Origin: an uncultured Roseburia sp.
Lineage (GTDB): Bacteria > Bacillota > Clostridia > Lachnospirales > Lachnospiraceae
Length of the DNA: 64,000 nt
NCBI GenBank assembly: GCA_947647505.1
Contig: CANSKO010000006.1
Span: 1 to 64,000, forward strand
Direction of reading: 5' to 3'
How positions within the stretch are numbered: the stretch's first letter is position 1; the number at the start of each line of letters is the position of its first letter. Below are positions 51,094 to 59,840 of this stretch, piece after piece. Position numbers and translations under genes: made by a program. The notes beneath the pieces were generated by a model. The model was not told the DNA's origin. It saw only the letters and a list, made by a program, of their open reading frames with translations, and searched no databases.

Positions 51094-52397
51094 GCAGAAC
51101 GAAAAGCAGAGAAGAGCGTAACCTTAAATTTGAAACGATGCAGCTGCATGCGGGGCAGGAGCAGCCGGACCCTTCGACCGACGCGAGGGCCGTGCCGATT
51201 TACCAGACGTCGTCTTATGTCTTTCATAATGCAGACCATGCTGCGGCAAGGTTTGACCTTTCGGATGCGGGCAATATTTACGGCAGACTGACAAACCCTA
51301 CGCAGGATGTGTTTGAACAGAGAATGGCGGCGCTTGAGGGTGGCGTGGCGGCGCTTGCGGTAGCTTCCGGCGCAGCGGCGATTACGTATGCGGTTTTAAA
51401 CCTTGCGCAGAGCGGCGATCATATTGTGGCGGCGAACAACCTCTATGGAGGGACGTACAATCTGCTGGCGCATACGCTTTCGCAGTATGGCATTGAAACG
51501 ACGTTTGTCGATCCGTCGCCGGAGGCGCTTGCGGAGGCCATACAGGAAAATACGAAGGCCGTTTACGTGGAGACGCTCGGGAATCCGCATTCGGACGTAA
51601 CGGATATTGAGGGAGCGGCAAACGCCGCGCATCGCCGGAACATTCCGCTTATCGTGGACAATACGTTTGCAACGCCGTATCTCGTGCGTCCGATTGCGTA
51701 TGGGGCCGATATCGTTGTGCATTCTGCGACAAAGTTTATCGGCGGGCATGGAACGGCAATCGGCGGCGTGATTGTAGACGGCGGCCGGTTTGACTGGAAA
51801 GCGAGCGGTAAATTTCCATCTCTGTCTGAGCCGAATCCAAGCTATCATGGCATCCGCTTTACGGAGGCGGCCGGTGCGGCGGCTTATGTAACGAAAATAC
51901 GCGCGATTCTGCTTCGGGACACGGGCGCGACGGTTGCGCCGCTGCATGCGTTTTTATTTTTGCAGGGATTGGAGACGCTTTCGCTGCGCGTGGAGCGTCA
52001 TGTGCAGAATGCGCAGAGCGTTGTAGCGTATCTGCATCGCCATCCGCAGGTGGAGGCGGTGCATCATCCTTCTGTTTCCGATGACGCGGTGCAGCGGCAG
52101 TTGTATCGGAAGTATTTTCCAAACGGAGGCGGGTCGATTTTTACATTTGAGATCAAAGGGGACGTACAGAAGGCAAAAGCGTTTATCGATCATCTGGAAA
52201 TATTCTCGCTTCTTGCAAATGTTGCGGACTCCAAATCGCTTGTGATTCACCCGGCGACGACGACGCACGCGCAGTTAAATGAAAAGGAACGGAAGGAGCA
52301 GGGAATCTTGCCCAATACGATTCGCCTCTCGGTTGGAACGGAGCATATCGAGGATATTTTACAGGATCTGGAAGAGGCGTTTCGGAGCTTGCAGTAA
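51090..52397 (+). CDS. metY: O-acetylhomoserine sulfhydrylase (MetY type)
   Basis: Cys/Met-metabolism PLP enzyme of 435 residues that forms homocysteine from O-acetylhomoserine and sulfide. Motifs are YGRLTNPTQDVFEQRMAALE, the PLP-contacting LYGGTYNLL, VDNTFATPYL, and the PLP lysine in VVHSATKFIGGHGT. The length and the inserted segment after GGVIVDGGRFDW match MetY and differ from shorter MetB/MetC. It is translationally coupled to cysK and ends at a terminator. Confidence 0.92.
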   Translation: MSRTKSREERNLKFETMQLHAGQEQPDPSTDARAVPIYQTSSYVFHNADHAAARFDLSDAGNIYGRLTNPTQDVFEQRMAALEGGVAALAVASGAAAITYAVLNLAQSGDHIVAANNLYGGTYNLLAHTLSQYGIETTFVDPSPEALAEAIQENTKAVYVETLGNPHSDVTDIEGAANAAHRRNIPLIVDNTFATPYLVRPIAYGADIVVHSATKFIGGHGTAIGGVIVDGGRFDWKASGKFPSLSEPNPSYHGIRFTEAAGAAAYVTKIRAILLRDTGATVAPLHAFLFLQGLETLSLRVERHVQNAQSVVAYLHRHPQVEAVHHPSVSDDAVQRQLYRKYFPNGGGSIFTFEIKGDVQKAKAFIDHLEIFSLLANVADSKSLVIHPATTTHAQLNEKERKEQGILPNTIRLSVGTEHIEDILQDLEEAFRSLQ

Positions 52398-52443
52398 AAA
52401 ATGCCCCTTTTGAACGACGGTTTGTTCAAAGGGGGCGTTTTCT
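52397..52443 (+). terminator. Terminator of cysK-metY
   Basis: AAAATGCCCCTTTTGAAC pairs with GTTCAAAGGGGGCGTTTT, then a T-rich tail. It also works in reverse for the minus-strand tRNAs. Confidence 0.8.
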
Positions 52444-52483
52444 TGCTTTTTACAGAAAAAAGCATAATTCAGACATAGAAAAA

Positions 52484-52554
52484 AGCGGGTGATGGGAATC
52501 GAACCCACGTATCCAGCTTGGAAGGCTGGTGTTCTACCATTGAACTACACCCGC
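52484..52554 (-). tRNA. tRNA-Gly (anticodon TCC)
   Basis: Minus-strand cloverleaf. Acceptor GCGGGTG/CACCCGC, anticodon stem CCAGC/GCTGG with loop CTTCCAA (TCC, reads GGA/GGG), T loop TTCGATT. No encoded CCA. Downstream partner of tRNA-Phe. Confidence 0.93.
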
Positions 52555-52564
52555 ATGTGATCAA

Positions 52565-52637
<73 letters not shown>

Positions 52638-52802
52638 AGATTTCTCACAGCAAAATTAATCATACAGGAAAATGCATAAATTGTCAAGAAAATTTCTCCA
52701 ATTTCTTTAAAAAAATATGCGGATGTGATACGATACCAAAAAGGGAAGTCGAAAGGAAGAGAGCTCGCATTGGAATGCGAAAAGGAAAGGCGGAAAAAAG
52801 CA

Positions 52803-53999
52803 GTGACGATTGTAACATTAAAAAAGGGAGAGGGCAGAAGCTTAAAGTCCGGCGGTCTGTGGATTTTTGACAATGAAATTGCCTCCATTGCCGGGAGGTT
52901 TGTAAACGGGGATATTGTAACGGTGCGCGATTTTGACGGATATCCGATGGGAAAGGGATTTATCAATCAAAATTCCAGAATACGCGTGCGGATGCTTACC
53001 AGAAATGGCGATCAGGAAATTGACCGGGCATTTTTGCGCAGGCGGATTGTCCATGCCTGGGAATACCGAAAGCGGACGGTGGATACGTCAAGCTGCCGCA
53101 TTCTGTTTGGCGAGGCGGATTTTCTGCCGGGCATCGTTGTGGACAAGTTTTCCGACGTGCTGGTGGTGCAGTCGCTGGCGCTTGGAATAGATCGGAGAAA
53201 GCTTGAGATTGTGGAGCTGGTAAAGGAGGTTCTGGCCGAAGACGGCATCGTGATTCGCGGCGTTTATGAGCGAAGCGACGCAAAAGTGCGCCTGAAGGAA
53301 GGCATGGAGCGCGTCAGCGGTTTTCTCGGCGATGCGTTTGACACACAGGTGCAAATCGAAGAAAATGGCGTAATCTATCAGGTGGACGTAAAGGATGGCC
53401 AGAAGACGGGCTTTTTTCTGGATCAGAAGTATAATCGCCTGGCGATACAAAAGCTGTGCGGCGGCATGGAGGTGTTGGACTGCTTTACGCATACGGGGTC
53501 GTTTGCATTGAACGCGGGGCTGGCCAAAGCGTCCTGTGTGCTTGGCGTAGACGCTTCGGCGTCCGCCGTGCGTCTGGCGGAGGAAAATGCAAAACGGAAC
53601 GGATTGGAGGAACGCGTGCATTTTATATGCAGAGACGTCTTTGATCTGCTGCCGGAATTTGAAAAGCAGGGCAGGACGTTTGACGTTGTGATCTTAGATC
53701 CCCCTGCGTTTGCAAAATCGAAAAGCGCTGTAAAGAATGCGGTCAGAGGCTATCGGGAGATCAACCTTCGGGCAATGAAATGCGTCCGTCCGGGCGGTTA
53801 TCTGGCGACGTGTTCCTGCTCGCATTTCATGGATGACGCGCTTTTGAAAAAGACGATTCAGCAGGCGGCCCAGACTGCGCACAGAAGGCTGAGGCAGGTG
53901 GAATGCCGGACGCAGTCGCCGGACCATCCGGTTCTCTGGGCTGCGGAAGAAAGCTATTATCTGAAATTTTATATTTTTCAGGTGTGTGAGGAGATGTAG
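52803..53999 (+). CDS. RlmI-like 23S rRNA cytosine-C5 methyltransferase
   Basis: SAM-dependent methyltransferase of 398 residues. The PUA domain fills the first 75 residues (LKSGGLWIFDNEIAS), followed by the EEHUD-like middle part (RILFGEADFLPGIVVDKF). The Rossmann domain has VLDCFTHTGSFALNAGLAK and DVVILDPPAFAKSK, with TCSCSHFM near the end carrying the catalytic Cys. This matches RlmI/RlmK-like rRNA m5C enzymes. GTG at 52803 with GAAAGGCGG is chosen; a GTG at 52725 would add 26 charged residues not expected in the family. Confidence 0.88.
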   Translation: MTIVTLKKGEGRSLKSGGLWIFDNEIASIAGRFVNGDIVTVRDFDGYPMGKGFINQNSRIRVRMLTRNGDQEIDRAFLRRRIVHAWEYRKRTVDTSSCRILFGEADFLPGIVVDKFSDVLVVQSLALGIDRRKLEIVELVKEVLAEDGIVIRGVYERSDAKVRLKEGMERVSGFLGDAFDTQVQIEENGVIYQVDVKDGQKTGFFLDQKYNRLAIQKLCGGMEVLDCFTHTGSFALNAGLAKASCVLGVDASASAVRLAEENAKRNGLEERVHFICRDVFDLLPEFEKQGRTFDVVILDPPAFAKSKSAVKNAVRGYREINLRAMKCVRPGGYLATCSCSHFMDDALLKKTIQQAAQTAHRRLRQVECRTQSPDHPVLWAAEESYYLKFYIFQVCEEM

Positions 54000-54063
54000 C
54001 GCATGCAGAATGGATACGCCGCCGCGGGGCGCTGCGGCTTTTACAGAAAAGAAGCGGGAACGC

Positions 54064-54092
54064 TTGACAAAATACAGTTTTGTGCGTACTAT
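54064..54092 (+). promoter_or_regulatory. Promoter of the valS leader
   Basis: TTGACA, 17-bp spacer, TACTAT at 54087-54092, starting a leader of about 330 nt. Confidence 0.7.
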
Positions 54093-54098
54093 AAAAGC

Positions 54099-54397
54099 GG
54101 TGTACAAAAACGTATGCAATATTGTCAAAGGTAGCGAAAAAGAGGAGTACGCGTATACGATTTCCAGAGAGAGCGGCACGCAGGCTGGAATGCCGCTTAA
54201 AATACGATATGCGGAAGGTAGCTTTGGAACCGGAATGCCCAGGCGGCGCAGGAGCTGCGTCGTATGTAAGCGTTTCCCGGGTCATCCCGTTAAAGATGAA
54301 AAGATGTGCGGCGTCGTTTGCGTTACGCTGCATAAGCAAGGTGGTACCGCGCAGAAATTCGCCCTTGGAAGCTTTCGCTTCCAGGGGTTTTTGTTGT
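54099..54397 (+). ncRNA. T-box riboswitch (valine)
   Basis: The T-box sequence AAGGTGGTACCGCG is at 54338-54351 and is followed by a terminator hairpin (CCCTTGGAAGC with GCTTCCAGGGG, then T5, 54362-54392). Uncharged tRNA-Val would pair with the T-box bulge and stop terminator formation, switching valS on. Stem I should lie about 54,115-54,230. A GTA triplet at 54218-54220 is a possible specifier, but this was not confirmed by folding. Confidence 0.9.
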
Positions 54398-54428
54398 AGG
54401 AAAAAGAATTGGAAAAAGGAGAAAGCCT

Positions 54429-57077
54429 ATGAGCAGGGAATTAGCAAAGACCTACGATCCAAAAGAGATGGAAGGCCGTATTTATCAGAAATGGGAACAG
54501 AACGGATATTTTCACGCCGTTGCGGATCCGGGCAAAAAGCCGTTTACGATTATGATGCCGCCGCCCAATATCACGGGGCAGCTGCATATGGGACATGCGC
54601 TGGATAATACGATGCAGGATATTTTAATCCGTTATAAAAGGATGCAGGGATATAACGCGCTCTGGCAGCCGGGCACGGATCATGCGTCCATCGCGACGGA
54701 AGTGCGGGTGATGGAAGCGTTAAAAGAGCAGGGCATCGACAAGGAGAGCCTGGGCAGAGAAGGCTTTCTGGAAAAATGCCGGGAATGGAAAAAAGAATAT
54801 GGCGGACGCATTATAAATCAGCTGAAACGGATGGGGTCTTCGGCGGACTGGGAGCGGGAGCGTTTTACGATGGATGAGGGCTGTTCCGACGCCGTTTTGG
54901 AAGTGTTTGTCAAGCTGTATGAAAAAGGCTGTATTTATAAAGGCTCGCGCATTGTCAACTGGTGCCCGGTCTGCCAGACGTCGATTTCTGATGCAGAGGT
55001 GGAGCATGAGGAGCAGGACGGGTCTTTCTGGCACATCCGATATCCGGTTGCAGGCGAGGAAGGCAGATTCGTGGAAATTGCCACGACGCGGCCGGAGACG
55101 ATGTTCGGAGACACTGCGGTCGCAGTCAATCCGGACGATGCGCGTTATCAGGATATCATCGGCAAGACGTTAAAGCTTCCGCTTACGGACCGGGAAATTC
55201 CGGTGATTGCCGACGCTTATGTCGATCAGGAATTTGGGACGGGCTGCGTAAAAATCACGCCGGCGCACGATCCGAATGATTTTGAGGTTGGAAAACGCCA
55301 CGGCCTTGCCGAAGTTGTCGTTATAAATGACGATGCGACGATGAATCAGAACGCGGGAAAATTTGCCGGCATGGATCGCTATGCGTGCAGAAAGGCTCTG
55401 GTGAAAGAGCTGGAAGAGACGGGGCTTTTGGTGAAGGTTGTTCCGCATTCTCATAATGTGGGGACGCACGACCGCTGCGGCACGACGGTAGAGCCGATGG
55501 TAAAGCAGCAATGGTTCGTGAAAATGGACGAACTGATTTTGCCGGCGGTGGAAGGCGTCAAAAACGGAGACGTCCGTCTGCTTCCAAAGCGCATGGAAAA
55601 AACCTATTTTAACTGGACGGATCACATTCGCGACTGGTGCATCTCCAGGCAGCTCTGGTGGGGGCACAGGATTCCGGCTTATTACTGCAAAGCGTGCGGT
55701 GAAATGACGGTTGCAAAAACCGCGCCAGAAACCTGCCCAAAGTGTGGCGGCGCGCATTTGGAACAGGACGAAGACACGCTGGACACCTGGTTTTCCTCTG
55801 CCCTGTGGCCGTTTTCTACGCTGGGATGGCCGAACGATACAAAAGATCTGCAGTATTTTTATCCAAACGACGTGCTGGTGACGGGCTATGACATTATTTT
55901 CTTCTGGGTGATCCGAATGATCTTTTCCGGGTATGCCCATATGGGAAAGGCGCCGTTCCATACCGTGCTGTTTCATGGGCTGGTGCGTGATGCGCAGGGG
56001 CGTAAAATGAGCAAATCGCTGGGCAATGGCATCGACCCTCTGGAAGTGATTGACAAATACGGCGCGGACGCGCTGCGCCTGACGCTCATTACCGGAAACG
56101 CGCCGGGGAATGACATGCGTTTTTACTGGGAGAGAGTGGAGGCTTCCCGGAACTTTGCCAATAAAGTATGGAACGCGTCCCGCTTTATCCTGATGCACAT
56201 TGGCGATCAGGCAATTACAGAGCCGGCAGCTTCGGATTTGCAGACGGAGGACAAATGGATTTTGTCAAAAGCCAATCGCCTGATCCGGGAAATGACCGAG
56301 AATATGGACAAATTTGAACTTGGCATCGCCGTACAGAAAGTGTACGATTTTATATGGGATGAATTCTGCGACTGGTATATTGAAATGACAAAGCGCCGTA
56401 CCTGGCAGGCGAAGGAGCGCCCGGCTCCGGCGAACGCCGCGTTTTGGACGTTAAAAGAAGTATTGACGCAGGCGCTCAAGCTGTTGCATCCCTTTATGCC
56501 GTTTCTGACGGAAGAGATTTTCTGCACGCTGCATCCACAGGAAGAGACGATTATGCTTTCCGACTGGTGCGTATACGATGAAGCGCGGAATTTTGAGGAG
56601 GAGGAAGCTGTCGTAGAGCGCTGTAAGGAGCTGGTAAAGAGCGTCAGGAACCGCCGCAGCGAAATGGACGTGCCGCCGTCGAGAAAGGCAACGGTTTATA
56701 TCGTATCGGAACAGGAAGCGGTTCGCTGCGCCTTTGCGTCGGAAACGGAAATGTATGCCGGACTGATGGGGGCCGGTGAAGTGTTCGTTCAGGAAGATAA
56801 GACGGGGATTGCAGAAGATGCGGTATCGATTGTGATTCCGGAAGCCGTGGTTTACATTCCGCTGGAAGATCTGGTGGATATGGAACAGGAGAGGGCGCGT
56901 CTTGAAAAAGAGAAAGCGCGCCTTGAAAAAGAGCTTGCGCGTTCGAAGGGGATGCTTTGCAACGAGCGCTTTTTAAGCAAGGCGCCGGAAGAAAAAGTAC
57001 GGGAGGAGAAAGAAAAGCTGCTCCGGTATGAACAGATGATGGAACAGGTTATGGCAAGGCTTGACGCCATAAAATAG
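54429..57077 (+). CDS. valS: Valyl-tRNA synthetase
   Basis: Class I synthetase of 882 residues. The HIGH signature appears as HMGH (53-56) in PPPNITGQLHMGHAL. The editing domain follows (ATTRPETMFGDTAVAVNPDD and GTGCVKITPAHDPNDF), then KMSKS at 526-530 (GRKMSKSLGNGIDP). A tRNA-binding helical domain and a C-terminal coiled coil (RARLEKEKARLEKELARSK) close the protein. The length is standard. Expression is under the T-box. The ribosome site is AAAGGAGA. Confidence 0.97.
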   Translation: MSRELAKTYDPKEMEGRIYQKWEQNGYFHAVADPGKKPFTIMMPPPNITGQLHMGHALDNTMQDILIRYKRMQGYNALWQPGTDHASIATEVRVMEALKEQGIDKESLGREGFLEKCREWKKEYGGRIINQLKRMGSSADWERERFTMDEGCSDAVLEVFVKLYEKGCIYKGSRIVNWCPVCQTSISDAEVEHEEQDGSFWHIRYPVAGEEGRFVEIATTRPETMFGDTAVAVNPDDARYQDIIGKTLKLPLTDREIPVIADAYVDQEFGTGCVKITPAHDPNDFEVGKRHGLAEVVVINDDATMNQNAGKFAGMDRYACRKALVKELEETGLLVKVVPHSHNVGTHDRCGTTVEPMVKQQWFVKMDELILPAVEGVKNGDVRLLPKRMEKTYFNWTDHIRDWCISRQLWWGHRIPAYYCKACGEMTVAKTAPETCPKCGGAHLEQDEDTLDTWFSSALWPFSTLGWPNDTKDLQYFYPNDVLVTGYDIIFFWVIRMIFSGYAHMGKAPFHTVLFHGLVRDAQGRKMSKSLGNGIDPLEVIDKYGADALRLTLITGNAPGNDMRFYWERVEASRNFANKVWNASRFILMHIGDQAITEPAASDLQTEDKWILSKANRLIREMTENMDKFELGIAVQKVYDFIWDEFCDWYIEMTKRRTWQAKERPAPANAAFWTLKEVLTQALKLLHPFMPFLTEEIFCTLHPQEETIMLSDWCVYDEARNFEEEEAVVERCKELVKSVRNRRSEMDVPPSRKATVYIVSEQEAVRCAFASETEMYAGLMGAGEVFVQEDKTGIAEDAVSIVIPEAVVYIPLEDLVDMEQERARLEKEKARLEKELARSKGMLCNERFLSKAPEEKVREEKEKLLRYEQMMEQVMARLDAIK

Positions 57078-57159
57078 AATCTGCTGTAAATCGAAAGCAA
57101 ATGTTGCAAATTTGTGTAACATATTGCGGTGAGATCATAAAAAGTTAATATTTTTTTAC

Positions 57160-57187
57160 TTGCATATTAAAACCACTATATTATAAT
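57160..57187 (+). promoter_or_regulatory. Promoter inside the nested hairpin region
   Basis: TTGCAT at 57160-57165, 16-bp spacer, TATAAT at 57182-57187. The -10 box lies in the left arm of the large hairpin described at 57169-57264, so a transcript starting here would lack that arm. Confidence 0.55.
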
Positions 57188-57264
57188 GGTAAAAGATTCT
57201 GGTTGACAGATGGCGGAAGGGATCTGTCAGGAAGAGAACGCCCGTTGTAATAGAGTGGTTTTTT
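57169..57264 (+). terminator. Nested long hairpin ending in T6, after valS
   Basis: Left arm AAAACCACTATATTATAATGG (57169-57189) pairs along 21 positions (one mismatch, two G-U) with the right arm at 57242-57262. Within the 52-nt loop a second stem TGACAGAT/ATCTGTCA (57204-57211, 57222-57229) forms. TTTTTT follows at 57259-57264. It can terminate valS transcripts. The unusual two-storey shape suggests a structured RNA. Confidence 0.6.
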
Positions 57265-57284
57265 GATACAGGAGGCAGAAAGAT

Positions 57285-57422
57285 ATGATTAATTTTGAAG
57301 AAGAGCTGAAAAAATTTCAGCCAAGTCTGGAAGTGGAAGATGCGGAGGATGCGATCTATAATCACGACCTGACGGACATGACGGATATTTTGCTGGAGAT
57401 GATGAAGGAAAAGAACAATTAA
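57285..57422 (+). CDS. 45-residue acidic microprotein
   Basis: A short frame with a perfect AGGAGG site: MINFEEELKKFQPSLEVEDA, then IYNHDLTDMTDILLEMMKEK, ending KNN. It is highly acidic and helical, with no cysteine or membrane part. It lies directly upstream (22 bp) of the zinc-ribbon/TPR gene, and both should be transcribed together. Family unknown to me. Well-placed start and codon use like the neighbours support a real gene. Confidence 0.65.
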   Translation: MINFEEELKKFQPSLEVEDAEDAIYNHDLTDMTDILLEMMKEKNN

Positions 57423-57444
57423 AAGGCAGATGGCGAGGTGGAAT

Positions 57445-58926
57445 ATGGAATGTTATAACTGCGGCTCTGCGCTGACGAATGCGGATTACTGCGGCAAGTG
57501 CGGCGCGGATGTCAAACTATACAAAAAGATACTGATGGCGTCCAACGGGTTTTACAATGAAGGTCTGGAACGGGCGTCCATCCGGGATTTGTCCGGAGCG
57601 ATTGAAAGCTTAAAAAAGAGTTTGCAGCTGAACAAGATGCATATCCATGCGCGCAATCTTCTGGGACTTGTTTATTTTGAAATGGGAGAGACGGTTTCAG
57701 CGCTCAGCGAATGGGTTATCAGCAAAAGCTATCAGAGCAGAAACAATGCGGCGGGCAATTATCTGAATGAAATACAAAGCAATGCGTCGAGGCTTGATAC
57801 AATCAATCAGACGATCAAGAAATACAATCAGGCTCTGATCTATTGCAGGCAGGACAGCACGGATCTGGCGGTGATTCAGCTGAAAAAGGTGCTTTCCTTA
57901 AATCCCCGGCTTGTCAGGGGCCATCAGCTGCTTGCGCTTTTGTATATGCGGGAGGGCAAATACGATCAGGCCGCAAAATCGCTGCGCAATGCTGCAAAGA
58001 TTGATGAGAACAATACGACGACGCGCAGGTATCAGAAAGAAGTCAGCAGCATGCTAAAAGACAATGCGCCGAAGAAACAGAAGAAAGAAGATCTGATTTC
58101 TTATCAAAGCGGCAATGACACGGTGATTATGCCGACGCATTTTAAGGACAATTCCGCATTGCAGACGATTGTCAATATCGTCATCGGCATTGCGCTTGGC
58201 GTGGCAATCAGTATGTTTTTGCTGCTGCCCAATATAAGGCAGCGGTCGAAAAGCGAAGCGAATGAAGCTTTAAAGTCCGCAAACGATACCATTTCCACAA
58301 AGGAGCAGTCGATTTCTTCTTTGGAGAAACAGGTGAAGGATCTGACAAAGGAGGCAAAGGAAGCAAAAGAAGCGTCGGAAAAAATCGAGACAAAATTCCA
58401 GTCGTATGAGCAGCTTTTGCAGGCGTATACGGCGTATACGTCGGAGAACATGGAACTGGCGGAGGCGGCGCTTGAAAAAGTAAAAGAAGAAGACTTGAGC
58501 GGCAGCGCAAAGCAGATTTACAATGACGTTGGCGCCAAAGTCAATGAAACATACCTTGCGGCGCTGTATCAGGAAGGCTATAGCGCATACTCCAAAGGAG
58601 ATTATGAAACGGCCGCAGAGAAGCTGGCGAAAGCGGTAGAGATGGATGAAACATATAAAGACGGCTATGCCGTTTATTATCTGGCGCAGTCCTACCGGCG
58701 GCAGGATGATATGGAACAGGCGGTGATCTATTACCGGAAGGTAATCGAACAGTCTCCGGGAACGGAACGCGCGCGCGTGGCGCAGACGTATGTCAGTGAG
58801 GAGGAGAGAAGGCAGGGCGCTTTGGGTGCGGATGACGGTCGTCAGGAGGGGCAGGACGCGCAGAATCCGCCGCAGGAGGATACGCCGCCGCAGGACGGCG
58901 CGCCGCAGGAGGATGCGCCGCAGTAA
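57445..58926 (+). CDS. Zinc-ribbon, TPR and coiled-coil membrane protein
   Basis: Protein of 493 residues. It begins with a zinc ribbon (Cys3, Cys6, Cys16, Cys19: CYNCG...CGKCG), followed by TPR helices from about 40 to 200 (LSGAIESLKKSLQLNKMHIH and so on). A single membrane helix spans about 236-262 (TIVNIVIGIALGVAISMFLL). Outside come a coiled coil (270-330), a second TPR set (YSAYSKGDYETAAEKLAKAV) and a Pro/Gln/Asp/Gly-rich tail. The start at 57445 is favoured by GAGGTGG; ATG 57430 is possible. It probably serves as a scaffold linking cytoplasm and envelope; the partner is unknown. It lies just upstream of the spoIIA operon but is separated by a terminator. Confidence 0.82.
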   Translation: MECYNCGSALTNADYCGKCGADVKLYKKILMASNGFYNEGLERASIRDLSGAIESLKKSLQLNKMHIHARNLLGLVYFEMGETVSALSEWVISKSYQSRNNAAGNYLNEIQSNASRLDTINQTIKKYNQALIYCRQDSTDLAVIQLKKVLSLNPRLVRGHQLLALLYMREGKYDQAAKSLRNAAKIDENNTTTRRYQKEVSSMLKDNAPKKQKKEDLISYQSGNDTVIMPTHFKDNSALQTIVNIVIGIALGVAISMFLLLPNIRQRSKSEANEALKSANDTISTKEQSISSLEKQVKDLTKEAKEAKEASEKIETKFQSYEQLLQAYTAYTSENMELAEAALEKVKEEDLSGSAKQIYNDVGAKVNETYLAALYQEGYSAYSKGDYETAAEKLAKAVEMDETYKDGYAVYYLAQSYRRQDDMEQAVIYYRKVIEQSPGTERARVAQTYVSEEERRQGALGADDGRQEGQDAQNPPQEDTPPQDGAPQEDAPQ

Positions 58927-58944
58927 CAGAGACAGCAGAGATAC

Positions 58945-58990
58945 AAAAGACGTTGGGTTCATGCAAAACGGAACGCTGGCGTCTTTTTTT
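58945..58990 (+). terminator. Terminator before spoIIAA
   Basis: AAAAGACG pairs with CGTCTTTT, with additional pairing in the loop (GTTC with GAAC), then T7. Confidence 0.65.
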
Positions 58991-59025
58991 GTGCAGAATG
59001 GATCGGGTAGAGGAGGAAAGAGGAG

Positions 59026-59355
59026 ATGGAATGTAAGTATCAGCTGAACAATGGATGCATGCGCATTTCCATGCCAAAAGAGGTGGATCACCACTGTGCG
59101 GAACAGCTTAGAAAAGAGGCGGATCTTCTGATCGGCGCATATCATGTCCGCAGGCTTATATTTGATTTTGCGGGGACGGAATTTATGGACAGCTCCGGAA
59201 TTGGCGTGCTGATTGGCAGATGTAAGAACATGGGCTACAGTGGAGGAGAAGTGTCGGCGGAGCATTTGAGCGAGCGGATTCAGAAAATTTTTGTCGTTTC
59301 CGGTCTGCATAAAATGATTCGGGTGGAATCAGATGCGCAGGAAGAGCCAAATTGA
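59026..59355 (+). CDS. spoIIAA: Anti-sigma-F factor antagonist SpoIIAA
   Basis: STAS-domain protein of 109 residues. The phosphorylated serine lies in FMDSSGIGVLIGR, and the fold signature RRLIFDFAGTEF precedes it. In sporulation, dephosphorylated SpoIIAA binds SpoIIAB and frees sigma F in the forespore. It is the first gene of the classical three-gene spoIIA operon. GAGGAGGAAAGAGGAG precedes the ATG. No clear sigma-H promoter was seen in the short gap upstream. Confidence 0.93.
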   Translation: MECKYQLNNGCMRISMPKEVDHHCAEQLRKEADLLIGAYHVRRLIFDFAGTEFMDSSGIGVLIGRCKNMGYSGGEVSAEHLSERIQKIFVVSGLHKMIRVESDAQEEPN

Positions 59356-59378
59356 GAATAAGGCGGGGGAAAATATCG

Positions 59379-59840
59379 ATGAAAAACGAAATGCAGGTAG
59401 AATTTGATGCAAAATCGGTGAATGAGGGATTCGCCAGAGTAACGGTAGCCGCTTTTCTGACACAGCTGGACCCTACGCTGGATGAAATTGCAGATGTGAA
59501 AACGGCAGTATCCGAAGCGGTGACGAATGCAATTATTCATGGCTATGAGGGCGGCGAGGGAAAAGTGTGCGTATCCTGTCGCTTAAACGGCAATCAGGCT
59601 GTGATTACAGTGGAGGATGAAGGCGTAGGCATGGAGGATGTAAAAAAAGCAATGGAGCCTTTTTATACAACGAAGCCGGAGCTGGAACGTTCCGGCATGG
59701 GATTTGCCTTTATGGAAGCGTTTATGGATGAAATGCAGGTGGAGTCTGCGTCCGGAATCGGGACAAAAGTGATTATGACAAAGAAAATTGGAGCAAAGGA
59801 AGAGAAGGATCGGGATGGATGCGGTGATAGCGCTCATTAA
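59379..59840 (+). CDS. spoIIAB: Anti-sigma-F factor SpoIIAB
   Basis: GHKL-type serine kinase and anti-sigma factor of 153 residues. The N box is VSEAVTNAIIHGY, the G1 box EDEGVGM and the G2-like segment GMGFAFMEAF. It phosphorylates SpoIIAA and holds sigma F inactive before septation. The ATG at 59379 with GGGGGA is used, so the earlier in-frame codon at 59352 is not needed. Its end overlaps the start of sigF by 26 bases, implying coupled translation. Confidence 0.93.
   Translation: MKNEMQVEFDAKSVNEGFARVTVAAFLTQLDPTLDEIADVKTAVSEAVTNAIIHGYEGGEGKVCVSCRLNGNQAVITVEDEGVGMEDVKKAMEPFYTTKPELERSGMGFAFMEAFMDEMQVESASGIGTKVIMTKKIGAKEEKDRDGCGDSAH

Noticed and set aside
58927-59025. Sigma-H promoter for spoIIAA
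   Set aside because: No convincing AGGAWWW-type -35 and GAAT-type -10 pair was found in the gap; transcription could start further upstream.
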